Notes under the pieces: generated by a model
What the model saw: the letters and a program-made list of their open reading frames with translations, nothing else
Told to the model about the DNA's origin: nothing
Databases searched by the model: none
Position numbers and translations under genes: made by a program
Source: Hellea sp.
GTDB lineage: Bacteria > Pseudomonadota > Alphaproteobacteria > Caulobacterales > Maricaulaceae
Assembly (NCBI GenBank): GCA_028224375.1
Contig: JAOIVW010000008.1
Location: forward strand, 1 to 64,000
Direction of reading: 5' to 3'
Length of the DNA: 64,000 nucleotides
In this document: in pieces, positions 9,431 to 17,747 of the stretch
How the letters are laid out: every line of letters begins with the position of its first letter
How positions within the stretch are numbered: position 1 is the stretch's first letter

Positions 9431-10068
9431 TCACTTACTTTTTTGTTCTTTTTAGCAGCCTTCTTCGCGCGTTTCTCTCGGATGGCTTTAACTTTAGGAT
9501 GCGGTTTGAACTCTGTTCCGTCAGGAGGTAAAACTAGCGTTACAGGATTGGGCCGCAGACTATAAAGGGCGCCTGAACTACCATCTACTATCAATGATGT
9601 TAAGACTAAGGGAAGCGCGACAACTGCGGCTGTCGCGGCACCAGCTCCAACGGCTGTTCCGGTTCCAACGGTAGTGATAGAGCTTACAGCTATACCCAAG
9701 CCAACGCCTGCGGCAACACCAACACCTGCTGAACCGGCAAGATTCGCGTTTAGGCTTTCTTTGTGAATTCCATTATCCACTCCGATTTCGACAGGCTCAT
9801 AGCCTTCTTTTGTTATCGTCATAATAAATTCTGATTTGCGGGGAGCTTGGAACTCACAGGGCGTAGCGGCGCATCCATAATACTGGACAGGAATGTCGGG
9901 ATTTTTTTTGCGGGCTTTTTTACTCGCCTTTGTTTCTTGATCTGTACTTACAACGGCATTCGGAGGTTCTGTAGAGATAGCCATTGTATCATGTGAGCCT
10001 CGCGCAACTGTTGCGCATCCAGACAGAGCTATAAACAATAATAGGGTAGTAATATGTACAAACCGCAT
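9427..10068 (-). CDS. Outer-envelope lipoprotein with PEGA-like domain, paralogue 1 of a tandem pair
   Basis: 213 residues. Lipobox LSGC (Cys18) after a hydrophobic signal, then a region with EPPNAVVSTD, ASKKARKKNPDIPVQYYGCA, TPCEF and KEGYEPVEIGV, a glycine/valine/alanine-rich hydrophobic centre (about 105-160) that could insert in or lie along a membrane, and a basic tail rich in KK/AKKNKK. The two Cys of YGCAATPCEF are conserved in the paralogue and could form a disulfide in the periplasm. It is the upstream gene of a two-gene operon; the intergenic stretch to the peroxiredoxin gene (10069-10281) must hold its promoter. No specific function is recognised. Confidence 0.75.
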   Translation of the reverse strand: MRFVHITTLLLFIALSGCATVARGSHDTMAISTEPPNAVVSTDQETKASKKARKKNPDIPVQYYGCAATPCEFQAPRKSEFIMTITKEGYEPVEIGVDNGIHKESLNANLAGSAGVGVAAGVGLGIAVSSITTVGTGTAVGAGAATAAVVALPLVLTSLIVDGSSGALYSLRPNPVTLVLPPDGTEFKPHPKVKAIREKRAKKAAKKNKKVSE

Positions 10069-10281
10069 GTGTAGTCCCCCTTACACTTACTATGAGTGTA
10101 GGGGAAAAAACTTCAATTCATGTCATGTTTCATTAATTTACAGCCTTCTGAAAGCTATTTGGGAACAGAAGTAAGATTGACGTATTAAGTTTATGTCCGA
10201 GCATATAATAGAGTGATGGATTAACAGTCTCGCGCGATATTGGCTCGCCCCATAAATAAAAGCCCCAAAGGACCTAAGACT

Positions 10282-10815
10282 ATGCCACATCTACTCATCC
10301 CAAAAATCGGCGTGCCTAACCTGATCGTTCCAACTGTGGGCGGAAAGACATTCTCAATCTCGGAGGCGCGTCCGAAGAATTTTCAGATTGTTGTGTTTTA
10401 TCGCGGGCTGCATTGCCCAAAATGCAAAACGCAATTGCAGGAAATTGAAGAGAATTTTGACGCCTTGAAGGCGCAGGGTCTGGACGTCATCGCTATCTCA
10501 ATGGATAATAAGGCCCGCGCTGAAAAAACTCAAAAAGATTGGGAGATAAAGCACCTGCCGATTGGGTATGATTTATCTTTAGAAACGGCTCGGATGTATG
10601 GATTATTTATTTCTGATCAACGTCCTGACAGTAAAGAGCCTAAGATATTCTCCGAGCCTGGTTTGTTTGTGATTAAGCCTGATGGAACGCTCTACGCCGA
10701 ATATATTCAAAACACACCTTTTGGCCGTCCGCCTATTATGGATATTGCGGGTGGTTTAGATTTTGTTGTTAAAAAGGGCTATCCGGTTCGCGGGACGTCA
10801 ACAGCAAAATCTTAA
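10282..10815 (+). CDS. Peroxiredoxin-like (AhpC/TSA fold) protein with CPKC motif
   Basis: 177 residues from the ATG at 10282, preceded by AAAGGA at suitable distance; a TTG 14 codons upstream is open but adds no recognisable sequence. The thioredoxin-fold core shows FQIVVFYRGLHCPKCKTQL (Cys45, Cys48), IAISMDNKARAEKTQKDW and GLFVIKPDGTLYAEYIQN, typical of the peroxiredoxin-like family in which the peroxidatic Cys sits in a CPxC motif. Probably a thiol peroxidase or redox-active protein of the cytoplasm. It stands alone between divergent lipoproteins and converging folC (4-base overlap of the 3' ends). Confidence 0.78.
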   Translation: MPHLLIPKIGVPNLIVPTVGGKTFSISEARPKNFQIVVFYRGLHCPKCKTQLQEIEENFDALKAQGLDVIAISMDNKARAEKTQKDWEIKHLPIGYDLSLETARMYGLFISDQRPDSKEPKIFSEPGLFVIKPDGTLYAEYIQNTPFGRPPIMDIAGGLDFVVKKGYPVRGTSTAKS

Positions 10816-12131
10816 GCGGCGTTCATCGCCAGCACTTCGCCCGCTAAATAGAGCGAACCGCAAATAAGAATGCGCGGCGGCACGACGGGCTTATCCGCCG
10901 TGTCGCGGGAAAGAGCCTCGCCCGTATTAATCGCGCGCTGAACGGCATCGATTAAGTTGCTCGCGACTTGTCCGTTCATGCCGCGCGTTAGCGCGATTTC
11001 GACAAGCGTTTCTGGGGCGAGAGAGCTGTGATCCGCAATCGTCACCCCTATCACGGCGCTGGCTAAGCCTTCAAAGGCATCTAGGAATCCGCCAATATCT
11101 TTATTCGCCAATATCCCCGTGACCAGAATGAGCGGACGAGGGGATTTGGCTTCCATCTCTGCCATAGCGCTGGCAACGGCGCGCGCGGCATGAGGGTTGT
11201 GACCGCCATCCAGCCATAATTCTCCGCCGCTCTCTGACACCATATCGGCTAGCGGGCCTGTTTGCAGGCTTTGCATACGCGCAGGCCAAGAGACAGTTTT
11301 CAGACCTGTCTCAATCGCGCTTTCAGGCAGCTGCATCTGCCGCGCAATCGCGATGGCCGTGCCCGCATTCATCACCTGATGATCGCCGATTAAGGCGGGC
11401 AGAGGTAGGTCAAGAAGGTGTCCATCATCTTCAAACACGAGCCGCCCATGTTGGCGATAAGCGCGAAAATCCGCGCCCCAAAATTTGGCGTCTGCCATGG
11501 CTTGATTGGCTTCGGAGTCTAAGACGGCCCGAACCAAATCTGATTGGGGCCCAATGATGACGGGCGTATGCATTTTCATGATCCCCGCTTTTTCTCGTGC
11601 AATGCCCGCGAGGTCCCGCCCTAAAAATTCGGCATGATCCATATCTATTGGCGTGATGCCGCAACAGGCTGGGGTGATGACATTGGTCGCGTCATAACGC
11701 CCGCCAAGTCCGACTTCGATAATGCAGATATCAGCAGGGTTTTCGGAGAAGGCTAGAAAAGCAGCGGCTGTTGTGGCTTCGAAAAAGGAGAGAGGCTTAC
11801 CATCATTGGCGCTACGCACTCTGCCCAAAACATTGACGAGCATATCATCCGAAATCTCTTCGGAGCCAATGACAATGCGTTCTCGAAAATGGACCAGATG
11901 CGGCGAGGTATAGACGTGAGCTTTGAGCCCTGCGGCTTCGACAAAGGCCCGCAAATAAGCCACGGTCGAGCCTTTACCATTGGTTCCCGCGATATGGATG
12001 GTCGGCGGGAGCTTATGTTGCGGATTGCCGAGCGTTTTTAAAACCCGCTCAATGCGGCCCAAGCCGAGGTCAATTTTTTTAGGATGTAGCGCTTGTAAAG
12101 TGGCTAGCGCCTCTTGAACCGTCTCAGGCAT
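10812..12131 (-). CDS. folC: Bifunctional folylpolyglutamate synthase / dihydrofolate synthase
   Basis: 439 residues with the ATP-binding P-loop HIAGTNGKGST (49-55 core), the Mur-ligase type LGGRYDATN and ITPIDMDHAEFLG segments, and the C-terminal LDGGHNPHAARA motif. It adds glutamate to dihydropteroate and folates in the cytoplasm. The start overlaps the 3' end of accD by 8 bases on the same strand; the accD-folC pairing is the common alphaproteobacterial order, where trpB/trpA usually lie further upstream (not present here). Confidence 0.95.
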   Translation of the reverse strand: MPETVQEALATLQALHPKKIDLGLGRIERVLKTLGNPQHKLPPTIHIAGTNGKGSTVAYLRAFVEAAGLKAHVYTSPHLVHFRERIVIGSEEISDDMLVNVLGRVRSANDGKPLSFFEATTAAAFLAFSENPADICIIEVGLGGRYDATNVITPACCGITPIDMDHAEFLGRDLAGIAREKAGIMKMHTPVIIGPQSDLVRAVLDSEANQAMADAKFWGADFRAYRQHGRLVFEDDGHLLDLPLPALIGDHQVMNAGTAIAIARQMQLPESAIETGLKTVSWPARMQSLQTGPLADMVSESGGELWLDGGHNPHAARAVASAMAEMEAKSPRPLILVTGILANKDIGGFLDAFEGLASAVIGVTIADHSSLAPETLVEIALTRGMNGQVASNLIDAVQRAINTGEALSRDTADKPVVPPRILICGSLYLAGEVLAMNAA

Positions 12132-12996
12132 CTTCGAATGATTTTTGGTAATCTGTCTTCATCAATACGGAGAGGATTTGCGCTAAGGTCTGGCGCATAT
12201 CTTTGCGCGCCACGACACGGTCTATCATGCCTTTTTCTTCGAGGAACTCCGCCCGTTGAAATCCTTTAGGCAGCTTTTCGCGAATAGTCTCTTCAATCAC
12301 GCGTGGCCCCGCAAAGCAGATAAGCGCGCCAGGTTCAGCCAAATGAATATCACCCAGCATGGCATAGCTCGCGGTTACGCCGCCTGTCGTAGGGTCACAC
12401 AAGACAACGATATAAGGCAGTCCGGCTTCGCGCAGTTTTTGAACCGCAATCGTTGTGCGCGGCATTTGCATGAGGCTCAGCGCGCCTTCCTGCATACGCG
12501 CGCCGCCTGCTGCCGTGAAAACGATTAAAGGGAGATTATTTTCCACGGCATGTTCCGCCGCGGTAATAAACCCTTCCCCTGCGGCCATGCCGAGTGAGCC
12601 GCCCATAAAGGCAAAGTTTTGAACCAAAACAACAGTGTCTATGCCTTGTATTTTCCCCACGCCAATATTCATGGCATCTTGATCGCCGGTTTTACTGCGG
12701 GCTTTTTTTAAGCGATCCGTATATTTCTGGTCGTCTTTAAATTTAAGCGGATCTTTCGCGACATCAGGAATGTCAATAACGGTATAATCAGCCTCATCAA
12801 ATGTGTAATCCATACGCATTTCAGGCCCGATGCGGAGATGATGGCCGGACGGCGTGACATGTAAAAGTCCCGGCAAGTCGGCAGAGAAAACCATCTCATT
12901 AGACTTAGGACATTTCATCCAGAGATTATCCGGTGTGTCCTTTTTGGAAAACATATCTTTGACGCCTGGAGGCGCTAATTTTGAAAGCCAGTTCAT
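12124..12996 (-). CDS. accD: Acetyl-CoA carboxylase carboxyltransferase subunit beta
   Basis: 290 residues from the ATG at 12996 (the frame is open for 26 more codons, but MNWLSKLAPPGVKDMF is the expected N-terminus). Carboxyltransferase motifs are intact: FMGGSLGMAAGEGFITAAEHA, FTAAGGARMQEGALSLMQM, DPTTGGVTASYAMLGD, FAGPRVIEETI. AccD with AccA transfers carboxyl from biotin to acetyl-CoA for fatty acid synthesis. The N-terminal zinc ribbon of E. coli AccD (CxxC..CxxC) is degenerate: only the first Cys remains (KCPKS ... VTPSG). Similar loss is known among alphaproteobacterial AccD. Translationally coupled to folC. Confidence 0.95.
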   Translation of the reverse strand: MNWLSKLAPPGVKDMFSKKDTPDNLWMKCPKSNEMVFSADLPGLLHVTPSGHHLRIGPEMRMDYTFDEADYTVIDIPDVAKDPLKFKDDQKYTDRLKKARSKTGDQDAMNIGVGKIQGIDTVVLVQNFAFMGGSLGMAAGEGFITAAEHAVENNLPLIVFTAAGGARMQEGALSLMQMPRTTIAVQKLREAGLPYIVVLCDPTTGGVTASYAMLGDIHLAEPGALICFAGPRVIEETIREKLPKGFQRAEFLEEKGMIDRVVARKDMRQTLAQILSVLMKTDYQKSFEDA

Positions 12997-13125
12997 AAGC
13001 CGCTTTTGCCCTAACTCTGAGGATGGGGCAATAGCCTTGCCGCACTCTAAGCGTTCTAAATGCTTGGGAACCAATGGGGATGAAGAACGTTAAATTTAGG
13101 TAACTATAATAAAAAGGATAATACC

Positions 13126-13380
13126 ATGGGACTGGAAAGCTTACTTATTACATTAATCATCGGCGCAATAGCAGGCTGGCTGGCCTCCATAATTGTAAAA
13201 GGCTTTGGTTTGGGTTTAATCGGGAATATTATTGTTGGTATCGTGGGTGCCTTTATTGCCTCGCTCGTTCTTCCAGCTGTTGGAATATCTATCGGCGGCG
13301 GAATTGTTGGATCAATCATACACGGAATGATTGGCGCAATTATCCTACTGCTTTTGTTGAGATTAATAAGACGCGCTTAG
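13126..13380 (+). CDS. GlsB/YeaQ/YmgE family small membrane protein
   Basis: 84 residues, almost entirely hydrophobic, with three predicted membrane segments and the family pattern IIGAIAGWLASIIVKGFGLG, followed by GNIIVGIVGAFIASL and a C-terminal LLLLRLIRRA. This is the general-stress, transglycosylase-associated protein family of the inner membrane, whose molecular role is unknown. An AAGGA-like Shine-Dalgarno lies just upstream (13115-13120). Its stop codon overlaps that of the converging ccmI gene. Confidence 0.85.
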   Translation: MGLESLLITLIIGAIAGWLASIIVKGFGLGLIGNIIVGIVGAFIASLVLPAVGISIGGGIVGSIIHGMIGAIILLLLLRLIRRA

Positions 13381-13838
13381 TCGTTCGCCTTTAAAATCGT
13401 ATCGATGGTCTCAGGACTGTCTTTAAAAAGAAGCTTCACGCGGTCAATATCCGCTTGAAGCTTTTCTTTTTGCCCTAAGACAGTTCTTGCGCGAATGAGG
13501 CGGGCCCAGCCTTCTGGGTCTTGCGGGTTTTCTTCGAGCCGGTCTGCTAATCCCTCGACCATGGCTAATATCATTTCGGCGCGGTCTTCCACGGACAACT
13601 CTTGCGCGGCTTGCACCTGTTCAGCGGTTGGGCCGGGCGGGGCTTGATAGGCTTGTAATGCGCCTGTTTTAAGGAGGTCAGGGCGGCCAATTGATGCATA
13701 AGTTCCCAGTGACAGTCCCATAAAGGCGGCAAAGAACAAGCTCACCAAGCCTTTGGAATAGCGCCCGCCTTTCAGCAGCGGCGCGGTAATCAGTAAAATC
13801 ACACAAAGTGTTAGGATGGCTAGAATAGGCCAAATCAT
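13377..13838 (-). CDS. ccmI: Cytochrome c biogenesis protein CcmI/CycH, short form
   Basis: 153 residues: two N-terminal membrane helices (about 2-20 and 29-47) followed by a soluble part with one TPR-like segment (GLADRLEENPQDPEGWARLIRA). CcmI/CycH holds apocytochrome c for heme ligation in System I; full-length forms are about 400 residues with several TPRs, so this is an abbreviated version. Identity rests on its place directly after ccmH (4-base overlap) and on the membrane-TPR layout. An uncharacterised TPR protein of the ccm cluster is the alternative. Confidence 0.75.
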   Translation of the reverse strand: MIWPILAILTLCVILLITAPLLKGGRYSKGLVSLFFAAFMGLSLGTYASIGRPDLLKTGALQAYQAPPGPTAEQVQAAQELSVEDRAEMILAMVEGLADRLEENPQDPEGWARLIRARTVLGQKEKLQADIDRVKLLFKDSPETIDTILKAND

Positions 13839-14227
13839 GAGTCAGCCTCCGCCTTGTGCGATGTTTTGATGAACCAGATTAAGCCTGCAAGTAATAGCAG
13901 AAAGGGTGTGAACCATAGCAGATAAGTATTGGATTGCACGGGCGGTTTTAGCAGGACGAAATCACCGTAACGCTCTTGCATATAGGCAATGACTTCGGCG
14001 TTGCTGTCGCCTTCTTTCAGGCGCTCGCGCACAAGCTTACGCATATCTATGGCGAGCGGGGCATCTGATTCATCAATTGATTGATTTTGGCAGACAACGC
14101 AGCGCAGCGAGCGGCCTACGTCTTTGGCGCGTGCTTCAATTTCTGCATTTGGCGTTTGCGCCGTAGCGGCGAGCGCAAAACTCAAAACCATGAAAAGAGA
14201 TATCAATCCGATTGTTATCTGGCGCAT
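13835..14227 (-). CDS. ccmH: Cytochrome c-type biogenesis protein CcmH/CycL
   Basis: 130 residues: signal peptide (1-23, cleavage after ATAQ region), the diagnostic heme-ligation thiol motif LRCVVCQNQSIDESDAPLA (Cys43, Cys46), the MR.L..E.L..G.S..EV...M..RYG.FVL block, and one C-terminal transmembrane helix (about 103-121). It is the periplasmic membrane-anchored thiol oxidoreductase that reduces the apocytochrome CXXCH for heme attachment with CcmF and CcmI. Fourth-base overlaps to both neighbours show operon structure. Confidence 0.96.
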   Translation of the reverse strand: MRQITIGLISLFMVLSFALAATAQTPNAEIEARAKDVGRSLRCVVCQNQSIDESDAPLAIDMRKLVRERLKEGDSNAEVIAYMQERYGDFVLLKPPVQSNTYLLWFTPFLLLLAGLIWFIKTSHKAEADS

Positions 14228-14751
14228 TAATCTGCCTCCAGAGTTTTAATAATGGGCCGCAATGTATTGCGCCAGATTTTAGGTGTAATGACGCCAACAT
14301 GTTTATAGCGAACTTGCCCCGCCTTATCGATGATAAAGCTTTCGGGCGCGCCTGAAACGCCAAGTTTAATCGCCAAAACACTTTCATTATCGAAGATGAC
14401 TTTACGATAAGGATTGCCGCGTTTGGCGAGCCAGTCTTTCGCCTTAGGCCGTTCATCGCGCCAATCTATGCCAATCAAGTTCACCTCATTGCGTTTGGCA
14501 ATATCCATCAAGACGGGATGTTCGACATTGCAGGCCACGCACCAAGATCCAAAGACATTGATAAGCGAGACTTTACCGTCAAACATATCTTGGGTGAGGA
14601 TATCCGTTTCATCATAAAGCTCAGTAAGTGCGAAGTCAGGCACAGGCCTATTGAGTAATTCAGAGGGCAGGAGTTTCGGGTCTTTGGTCAGGCCAACAGC
14701 AAAGGCCAAGCCTATCAATAGAAAAATACCGAGGGGGAGGAGCGCGCGCAT
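14227..14751 (-). CDS. ccmG: Thiol:disulfide interchange protein CcmG/DsbE
   Basis: 174 residues: an N-terminal membrane anchor (3-21), then a thioredoxin fold with NVFGSWCVACNVEHPVL (Cys71, Cys74), the cis-Pro loop GVSGAPESFIIDKAG and the WRDERPKAKDWL region typical of CcmG. It acts in the periplasm, passing electrons from CcdA/DsbD to CcmH and apocytochrome c. WCVAC instead of the common WC(A/V)(P/T/S)C is a normal family variant. The gene shares one base with ccmF upstream and one with ccmH downstream. Confidence 0.95.
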   Translation of the reverse strand: MRALLPLGIFLLIGLAFAVGLTKDPKLLPSELLNRPVPDFALTELYDETDILTQDMFDGKVSLINVFGSWCVACNVEHPVLMDIAKRNEVNLIGIDWRDERPKAKDWLAKRGNPYRKVIFDNESVLAIKLGVSGAPESFIIDKAGQVRYKHVGVITPKIWRNTLRPIIKTLEAD

Positions 14752-16670
14752 CAGGCTAAATCCTCACGAAATCTCAGACGCCTATCAAAGAGCGAAATAA
14801 ACCCTGCCAGCGACATCAGCAAAGCGCCAATCCAAATCCATGTCACATAGGGATGATAATTTGCGCGAATAATCCAGCCATCTTCGGAATTGCCTTCACT
14901 AATGGCGCTAAAGATTGTCGGGCCGAGCGTGAAATGAAATCCCGCTTCGGTCGTCACCATATTGCGCACAGGATAAAAACGCTGTTCGGGATAAAGGGTT
15001 TTTATCTCTTTGCCGTTTTTGCTCACATCGACTTTGGCACTTAGGAATTGGTAATTCTCGCGCTGACCCGGCGCGACGGAGGCTAATGTAAATTCATATC
15101 CCGAAACGGTTAAGCTCTCGCCGACCTTAAGGCGGCCAATATCATCTTTCGCCCAGACAGACATGACAACTGCGCCGGCTGTGAAAATAGCCACCCCGAG
15201 ATGCGCTAAGACAAATCCATATGTGCCTGCGGGTTGGGCGCGCCAAGTTTTGAAATTTTGTGTCTTCCGCGCCAAAGCCAAAAGCGTGCCGAAGGCGAGA
15301 TAGGCGGCGAGGGCTAAACCTATTCCGCCTAACACGGATTTTCCGAAGAGAACCGTCAAAGCTATGATGATTGACATGAGGGGCCCGCCAAAAAGAGCCA
15401 AACGTTTCAAACTTGCCGCGCTATCTTTTCGCCATTTTAAGAGCGGCGCAGCGCCCATAAAGACAATGAGCAGCAACATGATGGGCGCGAAGGTCAGGTC
15501 GAAATAAGGTTTACCGACGCTGATTTTATCCCCCGTCATGGCGTCCATAAAGAGCGGGTAGAATGTGCCGAGAAATACGGTGGCTGTGGCCGTGGCTAAA
15601 AGAAGATTGTTGAGAATTAAGCCGCCTTCGCGCGAGACAGGCTCAAAGCCGCCAGGGCCCTTGAGGGTTTTCGCGCGCAAGGCATAAAGGGATAGCGCCC
15701 CGCCTGTCGCCAGCATCAATAGCAGCAGAATAAACACCCCGCGTTCGGGGTCGGTGGCAAAGGAATGCACGGAGACTAAGACGCCTGAGCGCACGACAAA
15801 TGTCCCGATGAGGCTGAGCGAAAAGGCGCTTATGCCTAAAAGCACTGTCCAATTAGCGAGCTTATGACGGGTACCTAACACCATGATAGAATGCAGCAGG
15901 GCGGTCCCTACTAACCACGGCATGAAGCTGACATTTTCAACGGGGTCCCACATCCACCAACCGCCCCAGCCAAGTTCATAATAGGCCCAGAGTGAGCCGA
16001 GCATAATGCCTAAGGTCAGGAAACTCCACGCTGCGAGCACCCAAGGCCTGAGCCATTGCGCCCACATCGCATCGACTTTGCCTTCAATGAGGGCAGCCAC
16101 AGAAAATGAGAATGCGACGGAAAACCCGACATATCCCATATAAAGCATGGGCGGATGTATCGCGAGGCCTGGGTCTTGGAGCAGGGGGTTAAGGCCAAGC
16201 CCGTCAATGGGAACAGGATTCAGACGCTCAAATGGGTTTGAGGTGAAAAGGATAAAGGCCAAGAACCCAAATGTTAGCAGCCCCTGCACGCCAATAGCCC
16301 GCGCCTTAAGGGTGTCGGGCAGGCCTTTGCCAAAGACGGGAATGAGCGCTGCGTAAAAGGCCAGCATCAAGGTCCAGAGCAATATCGACCCCTCATGATT
16401 TCCCCAGACACCGGAAATTTTATACAGAAATGGTTTCATGGAATGTGAATGTGAGGCGGCCAATTTCACGCTGAAATCTGAGCTGATAAAGATGGTGGTA
16501 AGGGCGATAAATGACAGAGCGATGAGCGCAAAAAGAACCTTCGCCGCCTGATCGCCAAAGGCCATCATGTTTTCGGAGCCTTTATGCGCGCCGAGAATAG
16601 GCAATACGCCCTGCGCAAGCGACGTAAACATGGCCAATATCAGCAAATAATGTCCGAGTTCGGCAATCAT
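14751..16670 (-). CDS. ccmF: Cytochrome c heme lyase subunit CcmF
   Basis: 639 residues from the ATG at 16670. About 15 membrane helices, the conserved WGNHEGSILLW (89-99), AIHPPMLYMGYVG (170-182) and the heme-handling WWD motif GGWWMWDPVEN (236-246) identify CcmF, the heme lyase that ligates heme to apocytochrome c. The reading frame is open upstream into a dispersed repeat (16735-16861), but that extension is repeat-derived and has no signal features. It leads the ccmFGHI operon; ccmE, often adjacent, is not in the window. Confidence 0.96.
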   Translation of the reverse strand: MIAELGHYLLILAMFTSLAQGVLPILGAHKGSENMMAFGDQAAKVLFALIALSFIALTTIFISSDFSVKLAASHSHSMKPFLYKISGVWGNHEGSILLWTLMLAFYAALIPVFGKGLPDTLKARAIGVQGLLTFGFLAFILFTSNPFERLNPVPIDGLGLNPLLQDPGLAIHPPMLYMGYVGFSVAFSFSVAALIEGKVDAMWAQWLRPWVLAAWSFLTLGIMLGSLWAYYELGWGGWWMWDPVENVSFMPWLVGTALLHSIMVLGTRHKLANWTVLLGISAFSLSLIGTFVVRSGVLVSVHSFATDPERGVFILLLLMLATGGALSLYALRAKTLKGPGGFEPVSREGGLILNNLLLATATATVFLGTFYPLFMDAMTGDKISVGKPYFDLTFAPIMLLLIVFMGAAPLLKWRKDSAASLKRLALFGGPLMSIIIALTVLFGKSVLGGIGLALAAYLAFGTLLALARKTQNFKTWRAQPAGTYGFVLAHLGVAIFTAGAVVMSVWAKDDIGRLKVGESLTVSGYEFTLASVAPGQRENYQFLSAKVDVSKNGKEIKTLYPEQRFYPVRNMVTTEAGFHFTLGPTIFSAISEGNSEDGWIIRANYHPYVTWIWIGALLMSLAGFISLFDRRLRFREDLA

Positions 16671-16734
16671 GGCACGGCAATAGCGGGGATTGAGCATAGG
16701 GGCAATCGCGCGTGTGTCGCAGTTTATATTTATC

Positions 16735-16861
16735 GTCATTCCGACACACGGCGTAGCCGTGACGGAACCCATGCCTTAATTTTGCGGTTATCGGAAGATT
16801 GTATTTGGGCGATATATTTAGGCATGGGTTCCGTCAGCGCTATGCGCTGTGTCGGAATGAC
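16735..16861. repeat. 127-bp dispersed structured element, copy A (inverted REP-like arms)
   Basis: Two 42-bp arms in inverted orientation (16735-16776 and 16820-16861) flank a 43-bp core. Each arm reads GTCATTCCGACAC, a short variable palindrome, then GACGGAACCCATGCCT (second arm as reverse complement); the palindrome is ACGGC-GTA-GCCGT in the first and AGCGC-ATA-GCGCT in the second. The reverse complement of the whole element aligns without gaps to the copy at 29640-29766. It sits between divergently oriented ccmF and the rfbA relic and carries no gene. Best described as a non-autonomous MITE/BIME-like element. Confidence 0.85.
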
Positions 16862-16931
16862 ATGGTTTGAGCTGCTCACCAACCACAAACCCCTGCCTTG
16901 CGTCTGTGTTTCAATTCCCTAAAAGAAACTT

Positions 16932-17228
16932 ATGACAACACATCCGCGCAAAGGTATTATTCTGGCAGGGGGCACTGGCACGCGTTTGCATCCGTCGACC
17001 ATTGCCATTTCTAAGCAGCTTATGCCTGTTTATGACAAGCCCATGATTTATTATCCGCTCTCCGTGCTTATGGAGGCGGGGATTAAAGAGACTATGCTTC
17101 TTACCACGCCATATGATGAGGCGACTTTTAAAACGCTCCTCAAGGATGGGTCACTTATTGCGTATGCAAACAACTTAGAAAAAAGCGGCTATGGGCATTA
17201 CTTGAGAGATGTGGCGGGGCTACTTTAG
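16932..17228 (+). pseudogene. rfbA: Glucose-1-phosphate thymidylyltransferase relic with large in-frame internal deletion
   Basis: 98 residues. Residues 1-74 are a normal RmlA N-terminus: [35 protein letters not shown], and the LLKDGS end of the first sheet. Residues about 75-98 ([17 protein letters not shown]) match the extreme C-terminus of the enzyme (LA..L.KSGYGQYL). Roughly 190-200 central residues, including the sugar-phosphate site and second metal-binding region, are missing with the frame kept. The product cannot be a working dTDP-glucose synthase. No other rml gene is nearby, so it looks like the remains of a lost O-antigen/rhamnose locus beside the 127-bp repeat. Confidence 0.85.
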
Positions 17229-17237
17229 TAAGCTTAT

Positions 17238-17540
17238 CTAGCCAACGGCGTTATAAAGGATCGGCACAACATAACCGCGAATCCAGCTTAAGCCCAAGAC
17301 AACCACCAAAAAGGCCATGTCCAGACCACCCAGGGGCGGAATGACTTTGCGAATGGGGTCTAATATAGGATCGCAAATGCGGCGAATAACGCCATAAATT
17401 TGAGCCATGGCAGGATTTTTCAGATTGACGATATTAAACGCAATCAGCCATGAGAAAATCATATAGGCGACGAATATCCAAAACAGCAGACCCAAAAGCG
17501 GCGCTAAAAGATAAACGATAATGGATTGCAAAAGTGTCAT
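17238..17540 (-). CDS. YggT family membrane protein
   Basis: 100 residues with a YggT domain: an N-terminal hydrophobic pair of helices (about 8-45), then the conserved motif RRICDPILDPIRKVIPPLGGLDMAFLVV and a final helix ending in VPILYNAVG. YggT proteins are small inner-membrane proteins implicated in division or osmotic stress phenotypes; the molecular role is unknown. The gene is monocistronic, convergent with the rfbA relic, and has an AGGAGA-type complement just upstream (GGAGATTCTT read on the - strand, about 17541-17551). Confidence 0.9.
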   Translation of the reverse strand: MTLLQSIIVYLLAPLLGLLFWIFVAYMIFSWLIAFNIVNLKNPAMAQIYGVIRRICDPILDPIRKVIPPLGGLDMAFLVVVLGLSWIRGYVVPILYNAVG

Positions 17541-17747
17541 AAGAATCTCCGTTCTGCGCTCTCTAATCGCAAAAATCTCTTAGGGCAATAAGGCTTATGT
17601 CTGAAATAAGGCAGGTTTTCGTCAAAGCCTTGCCACAATGACTTTCTAAAGAGGTGTCATAACACAAGAGCAGAGGGTTGAGACATGCAAACAATGAGCC
17701 TAGTAAGAGATAAGACTTATTCACCAAGACGCGCTGGGGAGCGAACC

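Noticed and set aside
13090-13104. CtrA box before the GlsB-like gene (TTAA-N7-TAAC)
   Set aside because: The second half-site deviates from TTAA, so I do not count it as a site, unlike the exact match at 48200.
16671-16772. N-terminal extension of CcmF into the 127-bp repeat
   Set aside because: The extra residues (GSVTATPCVGMTININ...) come from the dispersed element and are not CcmF-like; the membrane protein starts at MIAELGHYLL (16670).
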